The notes under the pieces were generated by a model. That model had not been told where the DNA came from, did not search any database, and was given only the letters and a program-made list of their open reading frames with translations. From Candidatus Phyllobacterium onerii (GTDB lineage: Bacteria; Pseudomonadota; Alphaproteobacteria; Rhizobiales; Rhizobiaceae), in the NCBI RefSeq assembly GCF_028331445.1, contig NZ_JAQMHX010000001.1, forward strand, positions 186,001 to 250,000: a stretch of 64,000 nucleotides of DNA, given 5' to 3'. Of this stretch, positions 25,454 to 34,784 are shown piece after piece. Position 1 is the first letter of the stretch, and each line of letters starts with the position of its first letter. The translations under genes and the position numbers were made by a program.

Positions 25454-27745
25454 ATGAGTAATCGCGAAAACGAGACGGCAAAGCGGCCGCGGCGCTCGCT
25501 TCTCTCGTTTGCCAGTCAGCCGGAATCGGCGGGAGAGACTCATGTCGATCCCGAACCCTTAATCACATCCATTCGCGGCGAAGACAATCTCGATCACTAT
25601 CATCGCATGCGCGCTTTGCGCCTGGCAGCCGGCAGCGAAATCTCGCAACCATCATTGAGTGATATTACGGAGGACCTCAGTTCCGAAGAAGCCGAGCAAG
25701 ATGCCGTTAATCGCATGCGTGCCGACATGGCCGCGATCAAGGCAGAGCTCAACCGCCGCGTCGATGCGGCCGAGCAAATTACGCCCCAGCGCGAAGAATC
25801 TTTGCCGTTGGTTGAAGAACCAGTCCGTGCCGAGCTGGAAACTCCAATCGCCACAGCACGATCTGAACCCGAGCCGATAGAGCAGTTTCAAGAAGAATTG
25901 GAACCGGTTTTCCGTCCGGAATTGCGTAAAAACAAAGAGGTGGAGCCGGACCCTGAACCTGCTGTCATACCGACGCCGGTGCACCGGCCTGCTCCGCGCA
26001 AAGTACAGTCGGTCGAATATCAAAGCGATGAATGGCGGCCACTCGTTGACCCGCGTATCGTTCTCAATCGCGTTGGCCGTTCCAAGGGACTGATTATCGC
26101 AACCACAATCATCGGTACGCTCCTTGGCGTTGGCTATGCGATGACATTGCCGAAGCTTTACGCGTCGACCGTTGAAGTGCTTGTCGATCCGCGGGATCTC
26201 AAGATCGTCGACAAGGAAATTTCGTCGAGCCAGCTGCCCGTCGACGCTTCGCTGGCTATCGCCGAAAGCCAATTGCGCGTCATTCAGTCGAGCAGTGTGT
26301 TGACCAAGGTGATCGATCGCACAGGACTTGCCAAAGATCCGGAATTCAATGGTGACCTCAAGGAGCGAGGCCTTTTTGCGTCGATCCAGGAGCTTTTTTC
26401 TACCGATAGCACGCCAGATGAGACAACGCGTGAAACCGTTCTCCTGCGCAATCTCTACGACCATCTTGAGGTGGAGCGAAGCACCAAAAATTTCATCTTC
26501 AATATCACTGTGAAATCAAGGGATCCGCAAAAGGCGGCCTTGATTGCCAATACCGTATCCGATGTTTTCCGCGAAGAGCAGGGCAACATTCAGTCCGATA
26601 CTGCACGGCAGGCCACTGAGTCGCTGACAGCGCGCCTCAACGATCTGCGCGCAGGCGTTCAGGATGCCGAGAATGCCGTGCAGAAGTTCAAGGCGGAAAA
26701 TGACCTTGTCGACGTACAGGGCAGGTTGATCAGCGATGATGAAATCACGCGCACAAATGACGAACTCACGCAGGCGCGCAACCAGACAATCCGCCTTAAG
26801 GCGCAGGCCGACTCTATCCGCAATACTTCCGTCGAAGGCGTCCTCGGCAACACACTGCCGGAAGAATTCCGCTCCGGTGTCATCGTCGCCCTTCGCTCGC
26901 AATATGGCGCACTGAAGCAACAGGCGGATGGCCTCGCCACCAAGCTTGGACCGCGCCATCCGCAACTCATTCAGGCCCAGTCCCAAGCGACCGGTGTTCG
27001 CAACGAAATCCGTCACGAGCTTGGCCGTATTGCATCTTCGGTGCAGGTGGAACTACAGCGTGCCACCCAGCAGGAACAGGACCTGTCGTCACGGCTGGCG
27101 CAGCTGAAAACGCGTACCGCCACCAACAACGAAGACATGGTCAAGCTGCGCGAGCTCGAACGGGAAGTTACCGCCAAGCGCGAAGTCTATGAAGCCTTCC
27201 TGTTGCGCGCAAAAGAAACTGGCGAACTCGAAGGCATGAACACCACCAATATCCGCGTCATTTCCCCGGCGCGTCCGGCGCTTGAAAGCACAGGCGGTTC
27301 GCGCAAGCTCGTTGCAATTGGCGGCCTGCTCGGCGGACTTTTGGCCGGTCTCGGTATCGCCGTGTTGCTCGGCATGATCGAAAGCTTCCGTGCCGGAAAT
27401 CGCACGCCTGTTTATGTCGAAGATGAACCGCCAGTCGATCCGGTGCCGCCATCCGGTACGAAGCGTACCGTTTCGCCGGAAAGCGCCGGTCCTGTGTCCG
27501 CAGTGCCTGCTGAATCGCGGCTTGGCGCAGCAATCCGGCGCGCACAAACACGGTCCATGATGTCGGATAAATCCGAAATCGAGAATTCAGCGCATTCCGC
27601 TGATGACGAGGCGGCAATTGCCGAGTTTCTCTACGAACATGCTGACGCGCTGACCGAGCCACGCCATCATGACAATTCGAACATCGAGGAAATGTTGGCC
27701 GAGATCGCCAAGTTGCGCGAAGTCCTGAATCGACGTGCCGGCTGA
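25454..27745 (+). CDS. GumC/Wzz-type polysaccharide chain-length protein
   Basis: About 763 residues. Residues 1-195 are a cytoplasmic, Glu/Pro-rich disordered region; a first membrane span follows (LIIATTIIGTLLGVGYAM), then the Wzz domain (YASTVEVLVDPRDLKI), a long periplasmic coiled coil with LGPRHPQLIQAQ, and a second span (LVAIGGLLGGLLAGLGIAVLLGM, by its ends). There is no BY-kinase domain, so it is GumC- not ExoP-like. ATG at 25454 is favoured over TTG 25427. Within the disordered part, 25880-25946 is homologous to the intergenic repeat at 38722-38788. It controls export or length of the polysaccharide from this cluster. Confidence 0.88.
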   Translation: MSNRENETAKRPRRSLLSFASQPESAGETHVDPEPLITSIRGEDNLDHYHRMRALRLAAGSEISQPSLSDITEDLSSEEAEQDAVNRMRADMAAIKAELNRRVDAAEQITPQREESLPLVEEPVRAELETPIATARSEPEPIEQFQEELEPVFRPELRKNKEVEPDPEPAVIPTPVHRPAPRKVQSVEYQSDEWRPLVDPRIVLNRVGRSKGLIIATTIIGTLLGVGYAMTLPKLYASTVEVLVDPRDLKIVDKEISSSQLPVDASLAIAESQLRVIQSSSVLTKVIDRTGLAKDPEFNGDLKERGLFASIQELFSTDSTPDETTRETVLLRNLYDHLEVERSTKNFIFNITVKSRDPQKAALIANTVSDVFREEQGNIQSDTARQATESLTARLNDLRAGVQDAENAVQKFKAENDLVDVQGRLISDDEITRTNDELTQARNQTIRLKAQADSIRNTSVEGVLGNTLPEEFRSGVIVALRSQYGALKQQADGLATKLGPRHPQLIQAQSQATGVRNEIRHELGRIASSVQVELQRATQQEQDLSSRLAQLKTRTATNNEDMVKLRELEREVTAKREVYEAFLLRAKETGELEGMNTTNIRVISPARPALESTGGSRKLVAIGGLLGGLLAGLGIAVLLGMIESFRAGNRTPVYVEDEPPVDPVPPSGTKRTVSPESAGPVSAVPAESRLGAAIRRAQTRSMMSDKSEIENSAHSADDEAAIAEFLYEHADALTEPRHHDNSNIEEMLAEIAKLREVLNRRAG
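25880..25946. repeat. Rhizobial intergenic-type repeat inside the gumC-like gene
   Basis: Positions 25905-25926 are identical over 22 bases to 38746-38767, and similarity extends to about 67 bases. Here it is read in frame and encodes PVFRPELRKNKE in the disordered N-terminal region. Confidence 0.72.
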
Positions 27746-27749
27746 GTTC

Positions 27750-27929
27750 TTATCTCCCCCCTTGCGGGGGAGAAAGCGATTTCAGCATCTTAGCCTCTTT
27801 GCTAAGTGCTAGAAATCGCAAGAGAGGGGATTTGCTTCACTGAACTACCCCCTCACTTGGATTTTCCAAGGATTTAGCGAAGAGGCTAAATCCAGGAAAA
27901 TCCTTTCTCTCCCACAAGGGGAGAGATAA
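27750..27929. repeat. Nested palindromic intergenic element (180 bp)
   Basis: Terminal 27-bp imperfect inverted arms at 27750-27776 and 27903-27929, each containing a CTCCCC-TTG-GGGGAG-like palindrome. Inside are two further hairpins, one around GCGATTTC/GAAATCGC and one around GGATTTAGC/GCTAAATCC. Same style of ends as 50785-50898. It lies between the convergent gumC-like and soxB-like genes. Confidence 0.7.
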
Positions 27930-27953
27930 TCGCCATCAGCCGTTGCGCATTAC

Positions 27954-29267
27954 TTAATGCAATCTTGGTGTCGGGCCTTGCCCTTTGTCATCAATGACAT
28001 AGCCGCGATAAAACCGGTCCAGCGTAAAGGGTGCAGACAGCGGATGCGGCTCATCCTTGGCGATTGTCCAGGCGAAGCATTTTCCTGAGATCGGCGTCGC
28101 CTTGAAGCCGCCGTAGCACCAGCCGGTGTTGAGATACATGCCCGGCAGCGGGCCCGTCGTGATGATGGGCGAGCCGTCCATGGTCATGTCCATGATCCCG
28201 CCCCATGAGCGTAGCAGCTTGACGCGCGCCAGCGCCGGGATAAGGGCAACGAACTCGCTCATCACATCCTCCACCACCGGCAGGTTGCCGCGCTGCGCGT
28301 AGGAATTATAGCCGTCGATGTCGCCGCCAAAGACAAGGCCACCCTTGTCCGACTGGCTGAAATAGAGATGACCCCCACCGAACGTCGCCACTGTATCGAC
28401 CACAGGCTTCAGCGCTTCCGAGACGAAAGCCTGCAGCACATGCGATTCAAGTGGCAGGCGGTCGACACCAGCGCGCCGCATGAGCTCGCTGGTATGCCCG
28501 GCGACGGCACACCCAACCTTCTTGGCATTGATCGGCCCGCGTGTTGTCATGACGCCTGTGACCGTATCGCCGTCCTTCAGGAAGCTTGTGACCTCGCAAT
28601 TCTCGATGATGTCGACGCCGAGCTGGTCAGCGGCGCGCGCGTAACCCCATACGACCGCATCGTGCCGTGCAGTTCCGGCACTACGCTGCATCAATCCGCC
28701 AAGAATGGGGAAGCGCACGTTGCTGCTGATGTCCAGTCCGGGGATAAGCTTCTTGATTTGCGCCGGATTCATCAATTCGCAATCGATGCCGTTGAGCCGC
28801 ATCTGGTTGCCGCGCCGTGCGTAGACATCGAGCTGCGGCAGTGTGTGGGCGAGATTCACCACGCCGCGCTGCGAGAACATCACATTGTAGTTGAGGTCGT
28901 GCGACATGGTTTCCCATAGTTTCATCGACGCTTCGTAGAAATGCTGGTTCTCTGAAAGAAGATAGTTGGAACGGATGGCCGTGGTGTTACGGCCGATATT
29001 TCCGGATCCGAGCCAACCCTTTTCAACGACGGCGATATTGCGCATGCCGTGTTCCTTGGCCAAATAGTAGGCGGTAGCAAGCCCATGGCCGCCCCCGATG
29101 ATCACCACGTCATAGGCTGGTTTCGGCTCGGGCTTGCGCCAGGCGGGTTTCCAGTCCTTGTTGCCGTTGAGGGCATTTTTCAAAAGGCTGAAAGCTGAAT
29201 AGCGCATCATGAATTCCGGATTCGAATAAGATTTCGCGATCATGCTCGGATTCATCGCGTTCGCCAA
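27954..29267 (-). CDS. Sarcosine oxidase beta subunit-like FAD oxidoreductase (orphan)
   Basis: A 437-residue DAO-superfamily flavoprotein. Strong SoxB marks: MRYSAFSLLKNALNGNKDWKPAW near the N-terminus (given by its parts MRYSAFSLLKNAL and DWKPAW), VVIIGGGHGLATAYYLA, GNIGRNTTAIRSNYLL and NTGWCYGGFKATPISG near the end. The FAD Rossmann motif is one Gly shorter than the GGGGHG of typical SoxB. No soxD, soxA or soxG is nearby, so it may act alone on an N-methylated or secondary amine. Some 25 extra N-terminal residues precede the usual start; ATG 29208 is an alternative. Confidence 0.82.
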   Translation of the reverse strand: MANAMNPSMIAKSYSNPEFMMRYSAFSLLKNALNGNKDWKPAWRKPEPKPAYDVVIIGGGHGLATAYYLAKEHGMRNIAVVEKGWLGSGNIGRNTTAIRSNYLLSENQHFYEASMKLWETMSHDLNYNVMFSQRGVVNLAHTLPQLDVYARRGNQMRLNGIDCELMNPAQIKKLIPGLDISSNVRFPILGGLMQRSAGTARHDAVVWGYARAADQLGVDIIENCEVTSFLKDGDTVTGVMTTRGPINAKKVGCAVAGHTSELMRRAGVDRLPLESHVLQAFVSEALKPVVDTVATFGGGHLYFSQSDKGGLVFGGDIDGYNSYAQRGNLPVVEDVMSEFVALIPALARVKLLRSWGGIMDMTMDGSPIITTGPLPGMYLNTGWCYGGFKATPISGKCFAWTIAKDEPHPLSAPFTLDRFYRGYVIDDKGQGPTPRLH

Positions 29268-29283
29268 GCCCTAAGAGCCCGTT

Positions 29284-29408
29284 TGGAAAGTCGCTGCGGC
29301 GAGGCACATGGCGTGGTTTTCGAGAACCGGAGCGCAGCGTACGTTAAGGTACGTGAGCACCGGAAGCGCAGAAAATCACATCAGATGACCGCCGCAGTAG
29401 ATTTTCCA
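29284..29408. repeat. Palindromic intergenic repeat, copy 2
   Basis: Core as copy 1, inner hairpin CGTAC-N6-GTACG (29338-29353). Outer arms GGAAAGTCGCTGCGGCG-like (29285-29301) and CGCCGCAGTAGATTTTCC-like (29390-29407) are complementary. It separates the divergent soxB-like and folD genes. Confidence 0.8.
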
Positions 29409-29550
29409 CATGGGCTCCGAGCGTCGTATCATCGCATTGCTCTATAGAGACGCTTTCGCTATTGCGTCAGTGAACGCCGTTATGACGGTATTGTTGGCGC
29501 GTAAAATCAACAGAATGGCGCTCAAAACCGTGAACTTCCAGGAGCAGCAC

Positions 29551-30450
29551 ATGGCAGTGACGATCAATGGCAAGGAAATTGCCGAGGACGTGGTTTCGAA
29601 GGTCAAAGCTTCTGCCGCCGATCTGATCGAAACCAGCGGGATCACACCCGGCATCGCCGTTGTTATCGTTGGCGAGGACCCGGCCAGTCAGGTCTATGTT
29701 GCGTCAAAGGGCAGGAAGGCGCGTGAATGCGGTTTTCACTCCGTTCAATACACTTTGTCGGAAGATACTTCAGAGGACGAGCTCGTCGCGCTGGTTGAAA
29801 AGCTCAATGCCGACCAGTTGATTCATGGCATCCTCGTCCAGCTTCCTTTGCCGAAACATATCGATTCCGGCCGTATCATCCAGACCATCTCGCCAGACAA
29901 GGATGTTGACGGCTTCCATTTCGTCAACGTCGGCAAGCTGGGCACCGGCGAAATCGAGACGGCTTTCGTTCCCTGCACCCCCGCCGGATCGATGCTGTTG
30001 ATCGAGCGTATCCTGGGACGCGATCTTTCCGGCCTCAATGCGGTGGTCATCGGCCGTTCCAACATCGTCGGCAAGCCGATGTTCAACCTTTTGCTCGCCC
30101 ATAATGCCACCGTGACCATTGCCCATAGCAAGACCGAGGATCTGGCCGCCCTTTGCCGCACTGCCGATATTCTGGTTGCTGCCGTCGGCAGGCCGCAAAT
30201 GGTCAAGGCCGATTGGGTCAAGCCCGGCGCAACAGTCATCGACGTCGGTATCAACCGCATTCCAGCCCCCGAAAAAGGCGAGGGCAAGACCCGCCTCGTT
30301 GGTGATGTGGACTTTGCCGACGTGTCAACGGTCGCTGGTGCTGTTACGCCAGTTCCGGGCGGTGTCGGGCCTATGACTATCGCCATGTTGATGGCCAACA
30401 CGCTTGTCGCCGCCTATCGCTCGGTCGGCGAAGTGCCGCCGCGCTTCTGA
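29551..30450 (+). CDS. folD: Bifunctional methylenetetrahydrofolate dehydrogenase/cyclohydrolase
   Basis: Interconverts 5,10-methylene-, 5,10-methenyl- and 10-formyl-tetrahydrofolate. From ATG 29551 (AGGAG upstream) the protein has 299 residues, the family length. Motifs: [13 protein letters not shown] (catalytic Tyr/Lys), [41 protein letters not shown] (NADP site) and [17 protein letters not shown] longer frame from 29410 crosses the palindromic repeat boundary and is rejected. One-carbon units released by the neighbouring SoxB-like enzyme would feed this enzyme, which is suggestive only. Confidence 0.96.
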   Translation: MAVTINGKEIAEDVVSKVKASAADLIETSGITPGIAVVIVGEDPASQVYVASKGRKARECGFHSVQYTLSEDTSEDELVALVEKLNADQLIHGILVQLPLPKHIDSGRIIQTISPDKDVDGFHFVNVGKLGTGEIETAFVPCTPAGSMLLIERILGRDLSGLNAVVIGRSNIVGKPMFNLLLAHNATVTIAHSKTEDLAALCRTADILVAAVGRPQMVKADWVKPGATVIDVGINRIPAPEKGEGKTRLVGDVDFADVSTVAGAVTPVPGGVGPMTIAMLMANTLVAAYRSVGEVPPRF

Positions 30451-30488
30451 TCCATTTGCTCTTACAGGGAATCCGGTTAGAACAACGC

Positions 30489-31451
30489 ATGCCAGAAGCC
30501 CTCAAAGTCACCAGAACCTTTGCCTTTCTGCTCGTCGACAGATTCCCGATGTTCAGCCTTGCAGCGGCCATCGATACCATGCGCACGGCCAATCGCATGT
30601 CGGAGGAGGCGTTCTATTCCTGGACTACCGTCTCCGCCAATGGTGCAGCGGTGACCGCTTCGAACGGACTGCAGATCAATGTGCAATATGCGCTGGCGGA
30701 TTTGCCCAGCGCCGACATCACCTTCATTTGTGCCGGGCTGACGACCGAGTTTGACGACAAGGCCAAGGTCATCGCCACCTTGCGCACTCTGGGACGTCGC
30801 GGTGCCGTGCTCGGCGGACTGAATGTAGGTAGCTACATTCTGGCGGAGGCGGGGCAGTTGGAAGGGCATCGCTGCACCATACACTGGGAAAATCGCGCTG
30901 GTTTTCAGGAGCGATTTCCGCAGATCGAGTGCACCGGTAATGTCTTCGAAATCGATCGAAAGCGCTACACCTGCGCCGGAGGCACGACTTCGATAGATTT
31001 GATGCTGGAGATCATCAAGCAGGACTTCAGCCCGGCTCTTGCCAATGAAGTGGCGAACCAGTTCCATCATGAACGCATTCGCTCGCAGACCGACCGCCAG
31101 CGCGTCGGCCCCGAACGTGATCTCACCGGCAAGTCGGAAAAGCTGCGCAAGATCGTCGAACTCATGGCGGACAATCTCGAACAACCGAAATCAGCTGTGC
31201 GTCTTGCCAAGGCTGTTGGCCTGTCGGTCCGGCAGGTGGAGCGGTTGTTCCTGCGCCATCTCAACATGACGCCGGGGCGCTACTATATGAGCCTGCGCCT
31301 CGAGCGGGCGCGCGAACTGTTGCGCCAGACCCATTCGCCTATCCTGGATGTGGCGCTGGCGACGGGCTTCACGTCGCATTCCTATTTTGCCCAAAGCTAC
31401 CGGGCACAATTCGGCCGCTCACCCTCGGACGAGCGCCGCACAACCTATTGA
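30489..31451 (+). CDS. GlxA family AraC-type transcriptional regulator
   Basis: A 320-residue regulator with an N-terminal DJ-1/PfpI-like domain (FAFLLVDRFPMFSLAAAIDTMR, by its start; GGTTSIDLMLEII near 170) and a C-terminal double helix-turn-helix AraC domain: SAVRLAKAVGLSVRQVERLF, then ILDVALATGFTSHSYFAQSYRAQFGRSPS. GlxA-type regulators in this order often control glycine betaine, carnitine or choline breakdown, which would fit the SoxB-like gene 1.2 kb away. It starts 38 bp after folD. The 3' end overlaps the convergent vapC gene by 7 bp. Confidence 0.88.
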   Translation: MPEALKVTRTFAFLLVDRFPMFSLAAAIDTMRTANRMSEEAFYSWTTVSANGAAVTASNGLQINVQYALADLPSADITFICAGLTTEFDDKAKVIATLRTLGRRGAVLGGLNVGSYILAEAGQLEGHRCTIHWENRAGFQERFPQIECTGNVFEIDRKRYTCAGGTTSIDLMLEIIKQDFSPALANEVANQFHHERIRSQTDRQRVGPERDLTGKSEKLRKIVELMADNLEQPKSAVRLAKAVGLSVRQVERLFLRHLNMTPGRYYMSLRLERARELLRQTHSPILDVALATGFTSHSYFAQSYRAQFGRSPSDERRTTY

Positions 31452-31876
31452 TCCTTGGCGGGGCCGATGGCTTCGAGATCGGTGAGGGCAAAGCCGGCAT
31501 CCTTTGTCAGGATCGGCGCACGATGCGATTTTGCAGATGCATAATGGAAGCAATCGGCAAGGTTCAACGCGCTGTTGCGATTGGTGGCTGGGTTATGGTG
31601 TCGCCCATAACGCTCGAATGCTTGTAACGCGGATGACAAGTCGTCATTTGAGACAGCAACAACCTCGATGTTCGTTTCATTGATAAATACTGTTACCAGC
31701 GATTGAGCTTGCGACATGGCGATGCCCTTCTTGCCGAAGAGGGCAGCAGTGGTTTCCCACACCGCTATAACCGATGTGATGAGCTGTGAGTCTGTATCTT
31801 TAAGACGTCCCGTATACGTTTCCGCCCCCGGCTCGTTCAGCAAGATAGCGACCATAACCGATGCATCGACAAACAT
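31445..31876 (-). CDS. vapC: VapC-type PIN-domain toxin
   Basis: A 143-residue PIN ribonuclease. Acidic metal residues are in the expected places: MFVDASVMVAIL (Asp4), WETTAALF (Glu), LNLADCFHYASAK (Asp) and LTKDAGFALTDL (Asp). Its ATG overlaps the vapB stop by one base (TAATG). Full length, so likely active. Part of an autoregulated pair with the upstream antitoxin. Confidence 0.9.
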   Translation of the reverse strand: MFVDASVMVAILLNEPGAETYTGRLKDTDSQLITSVIAVWETTAALFGKKGIAMSQAQSLVTVFINETNIEVVAVSNDDLSSALQAFERYGRHHNPATNRNSALNLADCFHYASAKSHRAPILTKDAGFALTDLEAIGPAKDQ

Positions 31877-32118
31877 TAATAATCGCCGCTGAGTTCGTCA
31901 AAAAATGCCTTGTCGATGACAACCCCATCCCTGTCAGGGTAGGCCGCTATCTTGTCTTGTATTACTTTTATACGCTCCAAAAGCGGAACTTCCTTGTCGG
32001 TAAGCCGCAGTTCCCTTTCCAGCGCGAGCTTCACGGCTTCGGTTTTGGTGATGTGCTTACGGGCCGCGAGCTTTGCCGCAAGCTGGTTCACCTCTTCGTT
32101 GCGAATATTCAATGGCAT
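31876..32118 (-). CDS. vapB: VapB-type antitoxin
   Basis: Eighty residues from ATG 32118, which has GAGGG at good distance; the longer frame upstream runs into edd and is rejected. N-terminal ribbon-helix-helix MPLNIRNEEVNQLAAKLA with KTEAVKLALERELR, then a flexible C-terminus (KIAAYPDRDG, FFDELSGDY) that would wrap the toxin. Belongs to the PSK/VapB type. The promoter holds a perfect 13-bp inverted repeat. Confidence 0.9.
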   Translation of the reverse strand: MPLNIRNEEVNQLAAKLAARKHITKTEAVKLALERELRLTDKEVPLLERIKVIQDKIAAYPDRDGVVIDKAFFDELSGDY

Positions 32119-32126
32119 GACAAACC

Positions 32127-32171
32127 CTCGTGTGTAGACAGCAATATAGGAGCGTCTACACACGAGTACAA
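32127..32171 (-). promoter_or_regulatory. vapBC promoter with a perfect operator palindrome
   Basis: On the minus strand TTGTAC (32171-32166) and TATATT (32148-32143) are spaced by 17 bp, a good sigma70 promoter. Arms CTCGTGTGTAGAC (32127-32139) and GTCTACACACGAG (32154-32166) are perfectly complementary with a 14-bp spacer that holds the -10 box. One arm fills the -35/-10 spacer, the other covers the start region and the vapB ribosome site. Strong candidate for VapBC binding. Confidence 0.85.
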
Positions 32172-32176
32172 TACGA

Positions 32177-34003
32177 CTAAAGGCCAAACACCGAAGCGCC
32201 GTTTTCCGCCTTTCCAACAACATTGCGGAAGGCTGCGAATAACTCGCGCCCCATGCCGTAGCTGTTGTGGCTGATATCAACGTCCGGCGTCGGGCGCGCT
32301 GCGAGGACCTCCGGATCCTCCAGCACGTCGAGCGTACCGATTTCCGCATCGAGCCGAACAACATCGCCATCCCGGATCTTGCCGATGATGCCGCCATCGA
32401 GCGCTTCAGGCGTCACATGAATTGCCGCCGGAACCTTGCCGGATGCGCCGGACATGCGTCCGTCCGTCACCAGGGCAACCATATGGCCGCGATCCTGCAG
32501 CACGCCGAGGGCAGGGGTGAGCTTGTGCAGTTCAGGCATGCCATTGGCGCGAGGCCCCTGGAACCGCACGATCGCAACGAAATCGCGGTCGAGCTTCCCG
32601 GCCTTGAAGGCATCCTGCAGCGCTGCCTGGCTATCGAAGACGATTGCTGGCGCTTCAATGATGTGCCGGTCGGCTTTGACGGCGGAGGTCTTTATCACCG
32701 CCGTGCCGAGGTTGCCCTTGAGCATCTTGAGACCACCCGTAACCTGGAACGGCTGCTTGCAGGTCGACAGCACTTTTTTGTCGGCGCTTTCCGCGGCGAC
32801 CGGCTCGCGCACGACCGTACCGTTTTCACCGAGCTTCGGCTCGATCGTATAGGCGCGCAAACCCTCTGTTCCGCCCCAGACCGTCTTGACGTCCTCGTGC
32901 AAGAGGCCGCCATCAAGCAACTCACGTATGATATAACCCATGCCACCGGCGGCATGAAAATGGTTCACGTCGGCCAAACCATTGGGATAAACGCGCGCCA
33001 GCAACGGCACAACGTCGGAAAGGTCGGAAATGTCCTGCCAGGTCAGCTTGATGCCGGCAGCGGCAGCCATGGCGACAAGATGCATCGTATGATTGGTCGA
33101 GCCACCCGTGGCGTGCAGACCGACAACGCCATTGACGATACTGCGCTCATCGATCATTTCACCGACCGGCGTGTATTCATTGCCAAGCGCCGTGATCGCA
33201 AGTGCCCGCTTTGCGGCTTCACGCGTCAGTGCGTCGCGCAAGGGCGTGCCTGGATTGATGAAGGACGAACCCGGCATATGCAGGCCCATGATCTCCATCA
33301 GCATCTGGTTGGAATTGGCTGTGCCGTAAAACGTGCAGGTGCCGGGTCCATGATAGGACTTGGATTCGGATTCGAGCAGCTCTTCGCGGCCGACCTTGCC
33401 TTCCGCATAGAGCTGGCGCGTCTTGGCCTTCTCGTCATTGGGGAGGCCGGTGGTCATCGGGCCTGCAGGAATGAACACTGCTGGCAGATGGCCGAACGTC
33501 AGCGCACCGATCACGAGGCCCGGCACGATCTTGTCGCAGACGCCGAGATAGACCGCCGCGTCAAACATGTCGTGCGACAGTCCAATGGCGGTTGCCATGG
33601 CGATGACATCGCGTGAGAACAGCGACAGCTCCATGCCAGGCTGGCCTTGCGTCACGCCATCGCACATGGCGGGAACGCCGCCCGCAACCTGCGCTACGCC
33701 GCCAGCTTCCTTCGCTGCGGCCTTGATCAGGTTGGGATAGGTCTCAAACGGCTGATGCGCCGAGAGCATGTCATTATAGGAGGTGATGATGCCAAGATTG
33801 GCTATTACATCGCCAGCGAGCGCCGCCTTGTCGGAAGGGCTGCAGGCCGCAAACCCATGGGCGAGATTGGCGCAGGCGAGTGCCGAACGCTTTGGCTTGC
33901 GCGATGCAGCTTCGCGAAGATGATCGAGATAGACATCACGCGTCGGCCTCGACTGCTCACAAATGCGGTTGGTAATGCTTTTCACCCGCTGAAGAACGGT
34001 CAT
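32177..34003 (-). CDS. edd: Phosphogluconate dehydratase
   Basis: Entner-Doudoroff enzyme converting 6-phosphogluconate to 2-keto-3-deoxy-6-phosphogluconate. 608 residues from ATG 34003 ([10 protein letters not shown]), the length of known Edd. IlvD/Edd iron-sulfur cluster motifs are visible: [22 protein letters not shown] (by its parts [10 protein letters not shown] and ELSLFSRD), [24 protein letters not shown], and [22 protein letters not shown] near the end. Third gene of zwf-pgl-edd. No eda lies in the window. Its stop is 6 bp from the vapB -35 box. Confidence 0.96.
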   Translation of the reverse strand: MTVLQRVKSITNRICEQSRPTRDVYLDHLREAASRKPKRSALACANLAHGFAACSPSDKAALAGDVIANLGIITSYNDMLSAHQPFETYPNLIKAAAKEAGGVAQVAGGVPAMCDGVTQGQPGMELSLFSRDVIAMATAIGLSHDMFDAAVYLGVCDKIVPGLVIGALTFGHLPAVFIPAGPMTTGLPNDEKAKTRQLYAEGKVGREELLESESKSYHGPGTCTFYGTANSNQMLMEIMGLHMPGSSFINPGTPLRDALTREAAKRALAITALGNEYTPVGEMIDERSIVNGVVGLHATGGSTNHTMHLVAMAAAAGIKLTWQDISDLSDVVPLLARVYPNGLADVNHFHAAGGMGYIIRELLDGGLLHEDVKTVWGGTEGLRAYTIEPKLGENGTVVREPVAAESADKKVLSTCKQPFQVTGGLKMLKGNLGTAVIKTSAVKADRHIIEAPAIVFDSQAALQDAFKAGKLDRDFVAIVRFQGPRANGMPELHKLTPALGVLQDRGHMVALVTDGRMSGASGKVPAAIHVTPEALDGGIIGKIRDGDVVRLDAEIGTLDVLEDPEVLAARPTPDVDISHNSYGMGRELFAAFRNVVGKAENGASVFGL

Positions 34004-34070
34004 ATCATGTCTCCTTATGGCGTTTGCCAGGAAGTTTGGGAGCCTTCCCGGCAATCACACGCTCCGAGCC

Positions 34071-34775
34071 TCAGGGAGCCCAGAAAATCTCGAGCTCGAT
34101 CGGCTCGTATCGCAATATCGCACGTATCGGCATATCGGTTGTCGCGCCACGTCCGAGAGCCGCCTCAAGGGTCGTACGCTTGCCCGCACCTTCAATATGC
34201 AGCGCCACGAAGCGTGCATTGACGATCACCGGTAGCGTCAGCGTCAGCCTTGGCTCGCCTGCGCCTTCCGCATGCATCGGCAGCACCAGCGCCGGCTGAT
34301 CCGGCGAAATCGCGTCGCTCAACTGGTCTCCACCAGGAAAGAACGACGCGGTGTGACCATCGCCACCCATGCCGAGAATGACGACATCGAATGGCTGTCC
34401 AAGCTTGGCGATCGCCTCTGCTGCTATTTTAGCACCTTCTTCGGCATCCGGCGCCTCATTGTAGAGACTGGTGAAATTCGCCTGGGCGGCTTTGTTTTGC
34501 AGAAGCATTTCGGTCACGAGCTTCTGGTTTGAACGGTCGCTGGTCGGCGGTACGAAGCGCTCGTCCACCAGCGTGATCGTGATCTTGTCCCACCGCAAAT
34601 CCTTGAGTGACAGCGCCTTGAAAAAGCGGGCAGGGGTTGTGCCGCCCGATACGGCCAGCACAGCCTTGCCGCGCGCTTCCACTGCGTCCACCAGCCGTGC
34701 CGCGACGGTCGAAGCGAGGGCTTCGGCAAGCGCATTGCCATCGGCAAAACTGTTCAGTCGCGGATCTGCTGTCAT
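34071..34775 (-). CDS. pgl: 6-phosphogluconolactonase
   Basis: Hydrolyses 6-phosphogluconolactone, second step after Zwf. 234 residues of the DevB/SOL type: AVSGGTTPARFFKAL, ITLVDERFVPP, SNQKLVTEMLL, VVILGMGGDGHTASFFPGG and LTLTLPVIVNAR are all family motifs. It starts 10 bp after zwf and ends 68 bp before the edd start, so the three form one operon. Confidence 0.95.
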   Translation of the reverse strand: MTADPRLNSFADGNALAEALASTVAARLVDAVEARGKAVLAVSGGTTPARFFKALSLKDLRWDKITITLVDERFVPPTSDRSNQKLVTEMLLQNKAAQANFTSLYNEAPDAEEGAKIAAEAIAKLGQPFDVVILGMGGDGHTASFFPGGDQLSDAISPDQPALVLPMHAEGAGEPRLTLTLPVIVNARFVALHIEGAGKRTTLEAALGRGATTDMPIRAILRYEPIELEIFWAP

Positions 34776-34784
34776 TGAATCATT

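Noticed and set aside
27954-29267. Calling the FAD enzyme part of a soxBDAG operon
   Set aside because: None of the partner genes is in the flanking sequence.
32267-33616. Plus-strand frame of 449 residues
   Set aside because: Entirely antisense to edd, whose cluster motifs are intact; the translated sequence shows no domain.
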